Shown here: piece after piece, positions 34,199 to 41,728 of the stretch
How positions within the stretch are numbered: position 1 is the stretch's first letter
Layout: every line of letters starts with the position of its first letter
DNA from: Rhizobium alarense
GTDB lineage: Bacteria; Pseudomonadota; Alphaproteobacteria; Rhizobiales; Rhizobiaceae
Direction of reading: 5' to 3'
Length of the DNA stretch: 51,964 nt
NCBI RefSeq assembly: GCF_021555155.1
Contig: NZ_JAKGBU010000002.1
Location: 1 to 51,964 of the forward strand
Program-made: the position numbers and the translations under genes
The notes under the pieces: model-generated
Seen by the model: only the letters and a program-made list of their open reading frames with translations
Told to the model about the DNA's origin: nothing
Databases searched by the model: none

Positions 34199-34930
34199 GC
34201 CGACGCGCCCGATTGCCGGCACCTTGATCGCCGGGTTTAGGAGATCGACACCGGCGACGAGGCCCATGACATGCAGCTCGAAGCCGCTGCGGACCCCGGC
34301 GGAGAACCCGAAAAGGCCGTAGAGCGTCGCGTGCAGGTCCATGCCGTCCGCGTCGACGGCAAAGAACCGTCCTTCCGGCAGGTAGTCGCGGCCGACCGCG
34401 TGCGGCGGCAGCACCGCGCCGAGCTCAGGCACCTCGCGCAGCACATGCGCGACGAAGGTGTTGGAATTCGGCCCCGGCCAGATGCGGTAGCCGCCGGGCT
34501 TGGCATAGGGGTAGCGCTCGATCGCCGCCTCGATCTTCGGGATCAGCCGCGCCGCCGCGTCGCCGGTGACGCTGACGACGATCTGCGGCGTGTTCGAGTA
34601 CCAGCGCGCGTCCGGGGCATAGCCGTTGCGGCGGATCGGCGAACCCCAGCCGACCTTGTCGTAGCGCTCGTAGCGTGCGGCGCCTTCCGCCTTGGTGACG
34701 ATCCAGGCGTGGCTCGCGACCGCGCCCTTCATGCCGCCGGTGGCGGCGGAGAAGACATGGATCGTCGCGCGCCGTTCCGCGGTCGGGCTCGGCAGGATGC
34801 CGGCCGACGACCAGTCCGCCTCCCGCCAGTTCCCCGGCCGCTCCCTGACATACCAGTAGCCGGCGGAGGCGAGCGCCGGGAAGAGATAGATCACGAGGAA
34901 CAGGACGACGAGGTTCCTGGCGAATTTCAT
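34193..34930 (-). CDS. DUF3750-family membrane-anchored protein
   Basis: This 245-residue protein has an N-terminal membrane anchor (LVVLFLVIYLFPALASAGYW) and a periplasmic DUF3750 domain with IHVFSAATGGMKGAVASHAW, then YPYAKPGGYRIWPGPNSNTF and the C-terminal GLVAGVDLLNPAIKVPAIGRVGL. The conserved HAW and NSNTF motifs recall a papain-like or NlpC-like hydrolase core, but activity is unproven. Its stop codon overlaps the convergent sigma factor stop by six bases. Confidence 0.82.
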   Translation of the reverse strand: MKFARNLVVLFLVIYLFPALASAGYWYVRERPGNWREADWSSAGILPSPTAERRATIHVFSAATGGMKGAVASHAWIVTKAEGAARYERYDKVGWGSPIRRNGYAPDARWYSNTPQIVVSVTGDAAARLIPKIEAAIERYPYAKPGGYRIWPGPNSNTFVAHVLREVPELGAVLPPHAVGRDYLPEGRFFAVDADGMDLHATLYGLFGFSAGVRSGFELHVMGLVAGVDLLNPAIKVPAIGRVGL

Positions 34931-35007
34931 GCGGGTCTTGCTCCGTGACGGCTGTCTTTCCCCGCGCTTTCGGCTAATACCGCAGGCGAAATCGGAAATT
35001 TGAGGGC

Positions 35008-36021
35008 ATGAAGATGGAAAATCCCGTCCTGGTCGAGATCACCCGCGGTCACATTGTCGAGAGCCGCCATCGCGGCATGGTGGTGGCCGTCGACGGCGAC
35101 GGCGCGGTGGTCTTCGCCGCCGGCGCCGTCGACACGCCGGTCTTCCCGCGCTCGGCCTGCAAGGCCATGCAGGGCCTGCCGCTCGTCGAAAGCGGCGCGG
35201 CGGATGCCTATGGTTTCGGCGACCGGGAGCTGGCGCTCGCCTGCGCCTCCCATTCCGGCGAGCCGGAGCATGTGGCGCTCGCCGCCGCGATGCTGGCGCG
35301 TGCCGGCCAGGATGTCTCGGCGCTCGAATGCGGCAGCCACTGGTCGGGCGAGGAGCCGGTGCTGATTGCCCAGGCGCGGTCGATCGAGGCGCCGGATGCC
35401 CTTTACAACAACTGCTCGGGCAAACATGCCGGTTTCGTCTGCACCGCCTGCCACACCGGCACGCGGTTGAAGGGCTATGTCGGCTACGACCATCCGGTGC
35501 AGGCGGAGATCCGGGACGTCATGCAGGACCTGACGGGCGCGGCGCTCGGAACCGACAATTGCGGCATCGACGGCTGCTCGATCCCGACCTATGCGGTGCC
35601 GCTGCAAAAGCTCGCGCACGGTTTTGCCAGGATGGCGACGGGCACGGGGCTCGCGCCTCTGCGTGCCGGTGCCTCGAAGCGGCTGATCGGCGCCTGCATG
35701 GCCGAGCCCTTCTATGTCGCCGGCACGAAACGCGCCTGCACCCGGCTGATGCAGACCGCGCCCGGCCGCATCTTCGCCAAGACCGGTGCCGAGGGCGTCT
35801 TCTGCGCGGCGATCCCCGAAAAGGGCATCGCCATCGCGCTCAAATGCGAGGATGGCGCGACCCGCGCCGCCGAGGCCATGGTCGCCGCGACGCTCGCCCG
35901 CTTCTTCGCCGACGAGCCGGACCTCCATGCCGCCCTGATGGCCCAGGCCAACCGTCCGGTGAAAAGCCGCATCGGCGCGGAAGTCGGCGCGATCCGGGTG
36001 ACGGAGGGGCTGGCGCAGTAG
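35008..36021 (+). CDS. L-asparaginase of the Rhizobium etli type
   Basis: This 337-residue enzyme belongs to the asparaginase family distinct from the E. coli type I/II and Ntn types. It hydrolyses asparagine to aspartate and ammonia. The two Ser-Lys pairs are seen: S49 and K52 in PRSACKAMQ, and S81 in CASHSGEPEH. Zinc-site residues C136, K139 and C190 appear in YNNCSGKHAGF and GTDNCGIDGC. All are one position off from the published R. etli enzyme numbering as recalled. The start gives the family N-terminus NPVLVEITRG. A broken higBA module begins 10 bases downstream. Confidence 0.93.
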   Translation: MKMENPVLVEITRGHIVESRHRGMVVAVDGDGAVVFAAGAVDTPVFPRSACKAMQGLPLVESGAADAYGFGDRELALACASHSGEPEHVALAAAMLARAGQDVSALECGSHWSGEEPVLIAQARSIEAPDALYNNCSGKHAGFVCTACHTGTRLKGYVGYDHPVQAEIRDVMQDLTGAALGTDNCGIDGCSIPTYAVPLQKLAHGFARMATGTGLAPLRAGASKRLIGACMAEPFYVAGTKRACTRLMQTAPGRIFAKTGAEGVFCAAIPEKGIAIALKCEDGATRAAEAMVAATLARFFADEPDLHAALMAQANRPVKSRIGAEVGAIRVTEGLAQ

Positions 36022-36031
36022 ACACCTGCGT

Positions 36032-36211
36032 ATGATCAATGCGGCAAAGGCGCTTGACGATCTGCGCATGCCGCCCGAAAGCCGGCTGGACCTGCTGAAG
36101 GGCGATCCGGCCGGATTTTACGCCATTCGCATCAGCGACCGGCGGCGAATTTGTTTTGCATGGTCGGAAGGAGGAGCTTCGGATGTCAAAATCCTCGACG
36201 ACCATCGGTGA
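36032..36211 (+). pseudogene. HigB-type toxin lacking its N-terminus
   Basis: The frame encodes 59 residues (INAAKALDDLRMPPESRLDL, then FYAIRISDRRRICFAWSEGG, then DVKILDDHR) that align with the last two thirds of HigB/GraT toxins. About 35 N-terminal residues that form the first strands are missing. Upstream in the same frame the sequence is not toxin-like and enters the asparaginase gene end. The toxin is therefore likely inactive. The frame overlaps the antitoxin by 29 bases. Confidence 0.7.
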
Positions 36212-36503
36212 AGACTTGCTGCCGAATCCGCATCCCGGCGAGATCCTCCTGGAAGAATTCCTGAAGCCGCTGGCCCTCAGTCAGAATGCACTGGCCCGGT
36301 CGCTCCGCGTGTCGTCGCGCAGGACCAACGAGGTCGTTCTGGGAAAGCGACAGGTGACTGCCGATACCGATCTGCGGCTGGCTCGCTATTTCGGCCTGTC
36401 CGAGGCGTACTTTCTGCGGCTTCAGGCGGATTTCGAACTCATGGCGAAGCGGCGGGAGATTGGCGCCGAGCTGGACCGCATCCGGCCGCTCACCGCGGCC
36501 TGA
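36183..36503 (+). CDS. HigA-family antitoxin (orphaned)
   Basis: This 106-residue Xre antitoxin has the HigA opening LLPNPHPGEILLEEFLKPLA and a helix-turn-helix (LSQNALARSLRVSSRRTNEV). It appears intact although the overlapping toxin is truncated. GGAAGGAGG lies just upstream of the ATG at 36183. It may persist as a regulator or act against toxins encoded elsewhere. The C-terminal RREIGAELDRIRPLTAA is family-like. Confidence 0.85.
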   Translation: MSKSSTTIGEDLLPNPHPGEILLEEFLKPLALSQNALARSLRVSSRRTNEVVLGKRQVTADTDLRLARYFGLSEAYFLRLQADFELMAKRREIGAELDRIRPLTAA

Positions 36504-36603
36504 AGCATTTCCAGTCGAAGCGAAATCGCTTCGGCGTCGGACAATGCGGTAAAAACAAGATTCTAGAGTATTTCCGGTGATCCCGTTTTCACCGGAAATA
36601 CTC
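36502..36603. repeat. RIME-like intergenic repeat element
   Basis: Two hairpins are joined by a TAAAAACAAGATTCTAGAG-type linker. The first is CGAAGCGA-AA-TCGCTTCG (36516-36533). The second has a perfect 15-bp stem GAGTATTTCCGGTGA / TCACCGGAAATACTC (36566-36603) with an eight-base loop. The motif ATTTCCGGTGA...TTTTCACCGGAAAT is the hallmark of rhizobial intergenic mosaic elements. It follows the higBA remnant and may end its transcript. No second copy was seen in the window. Confidence 0.75.
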
Positions 36604-36616
36604 AAGCCGAGTCCGT

Positions 36617-37372
36617 CTACGCCTCCAGAACCTCCACTCCGATCTCGCGATAGACGTCGAGCTGTTCCCGATCCGGCCCCGCCGCCGCCACGAGGCCGGT
36701 GGCGGCGTTCGTGTCCATCACCTTCCAGGGCGAGACGGCGCCGAGCTTTTCCCGCGTCAGCAGCACCCAGGTGGCCGCCGCGCCGTCGGCGATTGCGCGT
36801 TTGGTGCGGGCCTCCTCCATGTCGCCGGTCGTCAGCCCCTCGACCGGATGCGCCGCCGTGACCCCCATGAAATAGAGGTCCGCACGAACGCTGCGGATCG
36901 CCTCGAGCGTCATCGCGCCGCCCGCGACCATCGAGTGCTTGTAGAGCCGGCCGCCGATCAGCACGACGTCCGCCGTCGGATGCCGCTCGAACTCGCAGGC
37001 GACGGTCGGGCTGTGGGTGACGACGGTGAAGGCGAAGTGCCGCGGCAGGGCACGGGCAAGCGCCGCCGTCGTCGTGCCGCCGTCGAGGAAGACGACGGCG
37101 CCGGGCTGGACAAGCTCTGCCGCCCGCCGGGCGAGCGCCTCCTTCTCCGCCGTCGCGCGTGACTGCCTGGCGGCAAAATCCGGCAGCGCCGGCGTCACCG
37201 GCAGTGCGCCGCCATGCACCCGGCGCAGCAGGCCCCCGGCGGCCATTTCGCGCAGGTCCCGCCGGATCGTATCCTCAGAAAGGTCGAGCTCGGCAGCAAG
37301 TGCCTTGGCGACCACCTCGCCGTTGCGGTTGAGGCGCTCGGCGATCAGCGCCTTTCTCTGGCTGGTCAGCAT
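36617..37372 (-). CDS. DeoR-family transcriptional regulator
   Basis: This 251-residue regulator has an N-terminal helix-turn-helix (EVVAKALAAELDLSEDTIRRDLREMAAGG, about residues 19-47) and the sugar-phosphate-binding DeoR C-terminal domain (VFLDGGTTTAALARALP, VLIGGRLY, and the YFMGVTAAHPVEGLTT region). Ligands of this class are usually phosphorylated sugars. The start at 37372 gives the family opening MLTSQRKALIAERLNRNGEV. The divergent gene 104 bases away, plus a strong operator between them, suggests a narrow local regulon. Confidence 0.9.
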   Translation of the reverse strand: MLTSQRKALIAERLNRNGEVVAKALAAELDLSEDTIRRDLREMAAGGLLRRVHGGALPVTPALPDFAARQSRATAEKEALARRAAELVQPGAVVFLDGGTTTAALARALPRHFAFTVVTHSPTVACEFERHPTADVVLIGGRLYKHSMVAGGAMTLEAIRSVRADLYFMGVTAAHPVEGLTTGDMEEARTKRAIADGAAATWVLLTREKLGAVSPWKVMDTNAATGLVAAAGPDREQLDVYREIGVEVLEA

Positions 37373-37418
37373 GGCTTTCGATTCCGTCTTGACTCTGCAC
37401 ATAGTTGCACGAACTATC

Positions 37419-37461
37419 ATGATATATCCAGATTAAAGCGGATATATCATGCAGTATCATG
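37419..37461. promoter_or_regulatory. Probable DeoR operator: 11-bp inverted repeat with TATCATG repeats
   Basis: A perfect inverted repeat ATGATATATCC (37419-37429) and GGATATATCAT (37440-37450) is separated by 10 bases. The 7-mer TATCATG occurs three times, at 37415, 37445 and 37455, so that copies are 30 and 10 bp apart, in helical phase. It lies between the DeoR gene and the divergent DUF4406-type gene, 16 bases before the latter's ATG. It is the best operator candidate in the window. Confidence 0.75.
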
Positions 37462-37476
37462 TAACGGAGTTCAAAC

Positions 37477-37845
37477 ATGCTGATCCTGATTGCAGGCCCC
37501 TATCGGTCGGGCACCGGGGACGATCCGGCAAAGATGGCGGAAAACCTGAAGCGGCTGGAGGCGCCGTCCCATGCCCTGTTCCGCGCGGGGCACGTGCCGA
37601 TGATCGGCGAATGGGTGGCGCTGCCGGTGTGGAATGCGGCGGGCGGCCGGCATGTCGGGGACGATCTCTACGAGGAAATCTTCCATCCCGTCGCCGGCCG
37701 GCTGCTTCAGCTCTGCGACGGCGTCCTGCGGCTGCCCGGCGCATCGAAGGGCGCCGACAACGACGTGCGCATCGCCACCGAACGGGGCATCCCGGTCTGG
37801 CATCGCCTCGAGGACGTGCCTGGCTGTGCCGGACGTGCGGCCTGA
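37477..37845 (+). CDS. DUF4406 / nucleoside deoxyribosyltransferase-like protein
   Basis: This 122-residue protein resembles DUF4406 and the nucleoside 2-deoxyribosyltransferase superfamily: LILIAGPYRSGTGDD at the N-terminus, LLQLCDGVLRLPGASKGADN in the middle, and DVRIATERGIPVWH at the end. Members remodel or bind nucleosides. The true reaction is unknown. A possible GGAG ribosome-binding site lies nine bases before the ATG. It is divergent from a DeoR-type regulator, which suggests a role in deoxyribose or nucleoside metabolism under that regulator's control. Confidence 0.7.
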   Translation: MLILIAGPYRSGTGDDPAKMAENLKRLEAPSHALFRAGHVPMIGEWVALPVWNAAGGRHVGDDLYEEIFHPVAGRLLQLCDGVLRLPGASKGADNDVRIATERGIPVWHRLEDVPGCAGRAA

Positions 37846-38171
37846 TATGCATCGAGGCGTGGAGGCCGTCATCCGCCTCCGCTCCCGTCGCATCAGCCGT
37901 GCGGGTGGCTTTCGGCGACGAAGGAGGGGGTGGCCGTCCTCGCCGGACCGCCGTCGCCCGCGTGATCCTGGCGGGCGCCATGTGCGAAGGCCGGGGCCGA
38001 GGCAAGAAGAACGCGCGCGCCCGAAGCGAGGAGATACCGCCGCGGCATGTCGTTCTCATTTGTAATGTTATTACGTCGCAAAATCGATGCAACGAATGCC
38101 TGCGCGTCTTGTCAACCGGCGCTGAATCGCGTCAGGTGCGGTCCGTCTCATTCAGTCCGAGGGAGGAAGCC
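37846..38171. other. Intergenic stretch with a possible small minus-strand gene
   Basis: Apart from the doubtful small gene at 37893-38048, this region holds an AT-rich segment (38059-38110) that could carry a promoter for the downstream glutathione S-transferase gene. No RNA gene is recognised. Confidence 0.4.
37893..38048 (-). CDS. Doubtful small exported protein
   Basis: From an ATG at 38048 the minus strand encodes about 51 residues: a signal-peptide-like start (PRRYLLASGARVLLASAPAFA) then AHGARQDHAGDGGPARTATP and a His-rich tail (ESHPHG). The pattern of an export signal and histidines suggests a small metal-related periplasmic protein or the remains of one. The ribosome-binding site is weak and no homologue is recalled. 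Confidence 0.3.
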   Translation of the reverse strand: MPRRYLLASGARVLLASAPAFAHGARQDHAGDGGPARTATPSFVAESHPHG

Positions 38172-38792
38172 ATGCTGACCCTGCACCATTGCCCCGGCAC
38201 CTGTGCGCTTGCGTCGCTGATCGCGCTCGAGGAAAGCGGCCTTGCCCATCAGGTGAAGCGGGTGAACCTTGCCGCCGGCGAGCAGCATTCCGAGGCCTAT
38301 CTCAAGATCAATCCCAAGGGTCGCGTACCGGCGCTTGCGACGGAGCGCGGCATTCTCACCGAAACGCCGGCGATTCTGGTCTATATCGCCCAGAGCGCGC
38401 CGGCTGCCGCCCTGGCGCCGCTCGACGACCCGTTCGAGCTCGCCCGCGTGCAGGCCTTCAATTCCTATCTCTGCTCCACCGTGCATGTCGCGCATGCGCA
38501 TGGCCGCCGCGCCGCCCGCTGGTCCGACGATCCGGCCGCGATGGAAACGATGAAGGCCAAGGTGCCGCAGAACGTGGCGGACTGCATGCGGCTGATCGAG
38601 GCGCAGATGTTCGAGGGACCGTGGGTATTCGGCGAGCATTACACTGTCGCGGACGCCTACCTCTTAACGATCGCCGGCTGGCTGAAGGGCGACGGCGTCG
38701 ATCCCGCGGATTTCCCGGTGGTGGCCGCCCATCGCGCCCGCATGCTGGAGCGTCCCGCGGTAGAACGCGCCATGGCGGTGGAGACTGCCTGA
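38172..38792 (+). CDS. Glutathione S-transferase family protein
   Basis: This 206-residue protein has an N-terminal thioredoxin fold (LTLHHCPGTCALASLIALEE, with NPKGRVPALATERGILTETPAI carrying the cis-proline and glutathione-binding ETPAI) and a helical C-terminal domain. The CPGTCALA opening is typical of the beta-class or GstB-like bacterial enzymes, with an active-site cysteine or serine near residues 7-11. The substrate is unknown. GGAGGAAG lies before the ATG. It ends four bases before the convergent MmcQ-type gene. Confidence 0.9.
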   Translation: MLTLHHCPGTCALASLIALEESGLAHQVKRVNLAAGEQHSEAYLKINPKGRVPALATERGILTETPAILVYIAQSAPAAALAPLDDPFELARVQAFNSYLCSTVHVAHAHGRRAARWSDDPAAMETMKAKVPQNVADCMRLIEAQMFEGPWVFGEHYTVADAYLLTIAGWLKGDGVDPADFPVVAAHRARMLERPAVERAMAVETA

Positions 38793-38795
38793 ACC

Positions 38796-39128
38796 TCAGC
38801 CCCGCAGCTTCCGGAGTTTCGCCGACGCCCTGCGGTGCCACGCCTCCTCGAGCCGGAGGGCGAGTTCCGCGTCGTCGATCCTCGCCGCATGGACGAGCAC
38901 GGCCGGCCAGCCCTTGTAGTGGTCCGTCTGGAAGTAGATCTCCGGCGCCATCTCCATCAGCCGCTCCTTCTCGTCGAGCGGCACCATCAGCACCAGCAGA
39001 TCGGCCCGCTTGACGGCGGCAAAGGCCCGCCCGCCGACCTTCAGCGCCGGCCCGCCATAGGACGTGCCGGTTTCCACGCCGGGCAGGGCGCCGGCGAGCC
39101 GCCCGATGCGTGCGACAAGGTCCTCCAT
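38796..39128 (-). CDS. MmcQ/YjbR-family protein
   Basis: This 110-residue protein matches the YjbR/MmcQ double-wing fold: GALPGVETGTSYGGPALKVGGRAFA, then VPLDEKERLMEMAPEIYFQT, then WPAVLVHAARIDDAELALRLEEAWH. The family has a DNA-binding-like fold but no established role. The start at 39128 removes an arginine/proline-rich extension. It converges with the glutathione S-transferase gene. Confidence 0.82.
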   Translation of the reverse strand: MEDLVARIGRLAGALPGVETGTSYGGPALKVGGRAFAAVKRADLLVLMVPLDEKERLMEMAPEIYFQTDHYKGWPAVLVHAARIDDAELALRLEEAWHRRASAKLRKLRG

Positions 39129-39192
39129 CCGTCCTCCGCGATCTCTCCGCGCCGACCATAGCGCCGGCCGCGGACGGGCGGAAGGGCAGGGG

Positions 39193-39399
39193 TCAGGCGG
39201 CCCGGCCAAGTGGCGCCGGCCTGTCGTTGCAGGGCGGCAGCGGTGCCGGGAAGAGGCCGAGCGGCAGGTCTCCGAGCGCGCGGGCGTCCATTGCCGCGAT
39301 GTCGGGGTGGATCAGCGCGTCGCGGATCCAGGGCGCCCGGTCATCTGCGCGGGCATCGTCCGAAGGGATTGACAGAAGGGTCAAGATTTTCTGCAGCAT
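39193..39399 (-). CDS. Small hypothetical protein next to a LysR regulator
   Basis: This 68-residue protein opens MLQKILTLLSIPSDDARADD and continues RAPWIRDALIHPDIAAMDARALGDLPLG, which resembles the short C-terminal motif of DUF1127-type rhizobial small proteins but is not a firm match. A GGGAGCAGGA ribosome-binding site precedes the ATG. It is divergent from the GcvA-like regulator at 39533, with 133 bases between starts, and could be its target. Confidence 0.6.
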   Translation of the reverse strand: MLQKILTLLSIPSDDARADDRAPWIRDALIHPDIAAMDARALGDLPLGLFPAPLPPCNDRPAPLGRAA

Positions 39400-39517
39400 T
39401 GTCCTGCTCCCGTTCCAAGAGGAAACACCACGCCTCTGGGTTCGGTTAAAAAGGAAGATCATGTCCTGGATTTTGCGGAAACCGCCGATGAATTCAATTG
39501 AGAAGTTCGGCGTGACG

Positions 39518-39534
39518 ATATAGAAAAACTATAT
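39518..39534. promoter_or_regulatory. Inverted repeat overlapping the LysR start codon
   Basis: A perfect repeat ATATAG-AAAAA-CTATAT ends at the second base of the LysR ATG at 39533. In the message it would form a small hairpin around the start codon. No Shine-Dalgarno sequence is visible. It may be the regulator's own binding site or affect translation. Confidence 0.4.
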
Positions 39535-40489
39535 GAATGAGCTGAATCGCATTCATCTGAACGGCCTGCGCGCGCTGGAAGCGGTGGGCCGTCTCGGCTC
39601 GCTGCAGAAGGCGGCCGACGAGCTCGGCGTCACCGTCGGCGCCGTCAGCCAGCAGGTGATCCGCGCCGAGGAGCAACTCGGCCGCGCCGTCTTCGAGCGC
39701 ACGACGCGCGGCCTGCGCCCGACCGCATTCGGTGCGGGCTTTCTTGAGAAGCTCGGCAGCGGTTTCCGCCAGCTTGCGGAAGCGGTCGCGAGTGCCCGCG
39801 AGCGCGACGAGGCGATCCTCACCATCTCGGTGGCGCCGATCTTCGCCTCACGCTGGCTGATCCACCGCATCGACCGCTTCGCCGCCGCCCATCCGGACAT
39901 CGGGCTCAGGATCGAGGCGACGACGGTGCTTGTCGACTTCGCCCGTTCCGACGTCGACCTGGCGATCCGCATCGGTCCCGGCACCTGGCACGGCGTGACG
40001 GCGGACTACATCATGCCGCAGGAGATGTTTCCGATCTGCACGCCGTCGCTTGCCGCCCGCCTGCGCGGACCGCAGGACCTGCAGCATCTGCCGGCGGTGA
40101 TCGACGCCCACGAGGCCTTCACCTGGGACGTCTGGCTGGCGCGCGCCGGCCTCGACGTTCCCGCGCCGAAGACGCGGCATCTCTTCAGCGACGCCTCGCT
40201 CTGCCTCGATGCGGCCATCGCCGGCCAGGGCATCCTGCTCGGCTGGCCGATCCTGGCCTCCTGGGCGCTTCGGGAAGGGCGTCTGGTCGCGCCGTTCGAC
40301 ATGCGCGTGCGCACCGGCATGAACTATTATTTCGTGACGCCGCCCGTCGTCCGCGAGCCGCGCAAGGTCGCGGTCTTCAAGCGCTGGATGCGCGCGGAAC
40401 TGGCGCTCGACGCGGATGTCGCCCCGGATGCCGGACCGGGAACCCCGTCTACTCCGTCTCCGTCAGCCGGGTCTCCATCATCGCCTTGA
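39533..40489 (+). CDS. GcvA-like LysR-family regulator
   Basis: This 318-residue regulator has a LysR helix-turn-helix ([20 protein letters not shown], then [20 protein letters not shown]) and the effector domain ([20 protein letters not shown], with [15 protein letters not shown]). The N-terminus and DLAIR motif place it near the GcvA/AmpR group. The C-terminal tail is rich in serine and proline ([15 protein letters not shown]), and its last codons overlap the convergent glutathione S-transferase gene by 41 bases. No ribosome-binding site is visible. Confidence 0.88.
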   Translation: MNELNRIHLNGLRALEAVGRLGSLQKAADELGVTVGAVSQQVIRAEEQLGRAVFERTTRGLRPTAFGAGFLEKLGSGFRQLAEAVASARERDEAILTISVAPIFASRWLIHRIDRFAAAHPDIGLRIEATTVLVDFARSDVDLAIRIGPGTWHGVTADYIMPQEMFPICTPSLAARLRGPQDLQHLPAVIDAHEAFTWDVWLARAGLDVPAPKTRHLFSDASLCLDAAIAGQGILLGWPILASWALREGRLVAPFDMRVRTGMNYYFVTPPVVREPRKVAVFKRWMRAELALDADVAPDAGPGTPSTPSPSAGSPSSP

Positions 40490-41108
40490 AGGCGGGCCGC
40501 GCCTGGCAGCGCTCGAGCCACGCCCTGACATTCGGCGCGCCGTCGAAAAGCGCGGTCTGGCTCATCGTGTAGCGGAACACCTCGGCGAGGTTCAGGTCGG
40601 CGACGGTGAAGCGGTTGGCGACGACATGGCCGGTCGCGGCCAGCCGGTCGTCGAGCAGCGCAAAACATTTCTTCAGCGCCTTGGCCGCCGCGCGGATGAC
40701 GAGCCGGCCCTGTTCGCTCTCTGCCGCCTTGTCGTCGTGGGTCAGGATGATCTTGACCGCATGCGGCTCCACCTCGCCCGCCGCCCAGAGCGTCCATTGC
40801 AGCATCTCGGCCTCTTCCGTCAGCGTCCGCGCCGCAAGCGGTCCGCCGTGCTTGCGGGCGAGATAGAGGTTGATCGCCAGCGATTCGCTCATGACGAAGC
40901 CGCCGTCGTCGATGCACGGGATGAGCCCGTTGGGATTGACCGACAGGAAATCCGGCGAGCGCGTGTTGAGCGGCGCGTCCGGTGCAAGCGGGTCGTCGAG
41001 CCGCCGGCCCTGGATCACCGGCACGGAAACGAAGGGCAGGCCCAGTTCGCCGGCCATCCAGTAGGTGCGCGAGGCGCGGGAACGGTAGACGCCGTAGATC
41101 GTCAGCAT
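40449..41108 (-). CDS. Glutathione S-transferase family protein
   Basis: This 219-residue protein has the thioredoxin-like domain ([20 protein letters not shown], with [22 protein letters not shown] carrying the cis-proline and the glutathione-binding SES) and an all-helical C-terminal domain ([20 protein letters not shown]). The serine near residue 12 (RSRAS) could be catalytic. It converges with and overlaps the LysR gene. The paralogue at 38172 is distinct in sequence. Confidence 0.9.
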   Translation of the reverse strand: MLTIYGVYRSRASRTYWMAGELGLPFVSVPVIQGRRLDDPLAPDAPLNTRSPDFLSVNPNGLIPCIDDGGFVMSESLAINLYLARKHGGPLAARTLTEEAEMLQWTLWAAGEVEPHAVKIILTHDDKAAESEQGRLVIRAAAKALKKCFALLDDRLAATGHVVANRFTVADLNLAEVFRYTMSQTALFDGAPNVRAWLERCQARPAFKAMMETRLTETE

Positions 41109-41277
41109 GATGCTCGGTTCTCCTGTTTGCCGGCACCATAGGCGGCCTGTGCGGCAAGATGTAGCGTCGCCGCCTGATCCGTCGATGAATTCTCGTGATG
41201 CCGGCGGCGCCTTGCCGCATTGACGGAAGGCCGCGTCCGGCGCTATTGCCGAAACGGTCCGCACCCTGCGGACGGGG

Positions 41278-41667
41278 ATGGCCATGAAGCTGACGGCGAC
41301 GACCTGGGCGATCTGCCTGCGCATGCTGTGCGCGGTCGCCCTCGTTTTCGTCGGGCTTGCCCACAGGCCGGTCGCCGCCGCGCCGGCCACGCCGCTCGAA
41401 CTCGCCGCCTATGTGCTGCCCGACGGCACGATCGCCGATCTCTGCGTCGGCGACGCGGTCGGCGGCGGCAAGAAGCATGCCGCCAATCACGGCTGCGAGG
41501 CCTGCCGCATCGCAGGCGCGCTGCTTCTGCCCCAGCCGGCGGATTTCACCGGCAGGGTGCTCGCCTATCGCATCGTCGCCGATCGTCCGCTGGTCGAGGC
41601 GGTCCGCGGCGACAGCCGCTACCAGCCCGGCGCGCCGCCGCGCGCGCCTCCCGTTTTCCTGGCCTGA
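41278..41667 (+). CDS. Exported protein with DUF2946-like cysteines
   Basis: This 129-residue protein has a hydrophobic signal or anchor ([18 protein letters not shown]), then [20 protein letters not shown] and [20 protein letters not shown]. The spaced cysteine-histidine pattern resembles the DUF2946 group often found near copper genes. An alternative start at 41284 skips two residues. It is the first gene of a group with a PepSY protein and a PCu(A)C chaperone, which suggests a role in copper or heme handling. Confidence 0.65.
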   Translation: MAMKLTATTWAICLRMLCAVALVFVGLAHRPVAAAPATPLELAAYVLPDGTIADLCVGDAVGGGKKHAANHGCEACRIAGALLLPQPADFTGRVLAYRIVADRPLVEAVRGDSRYQPGAPPRAPPVFLA

Positions 41668-41728
41668 CATCCGCTTCGCGCGCCGACCGGCGTCGCGGCC
41701 GTCTTGTCCTGTCCAGGGAAAGCTTTCC

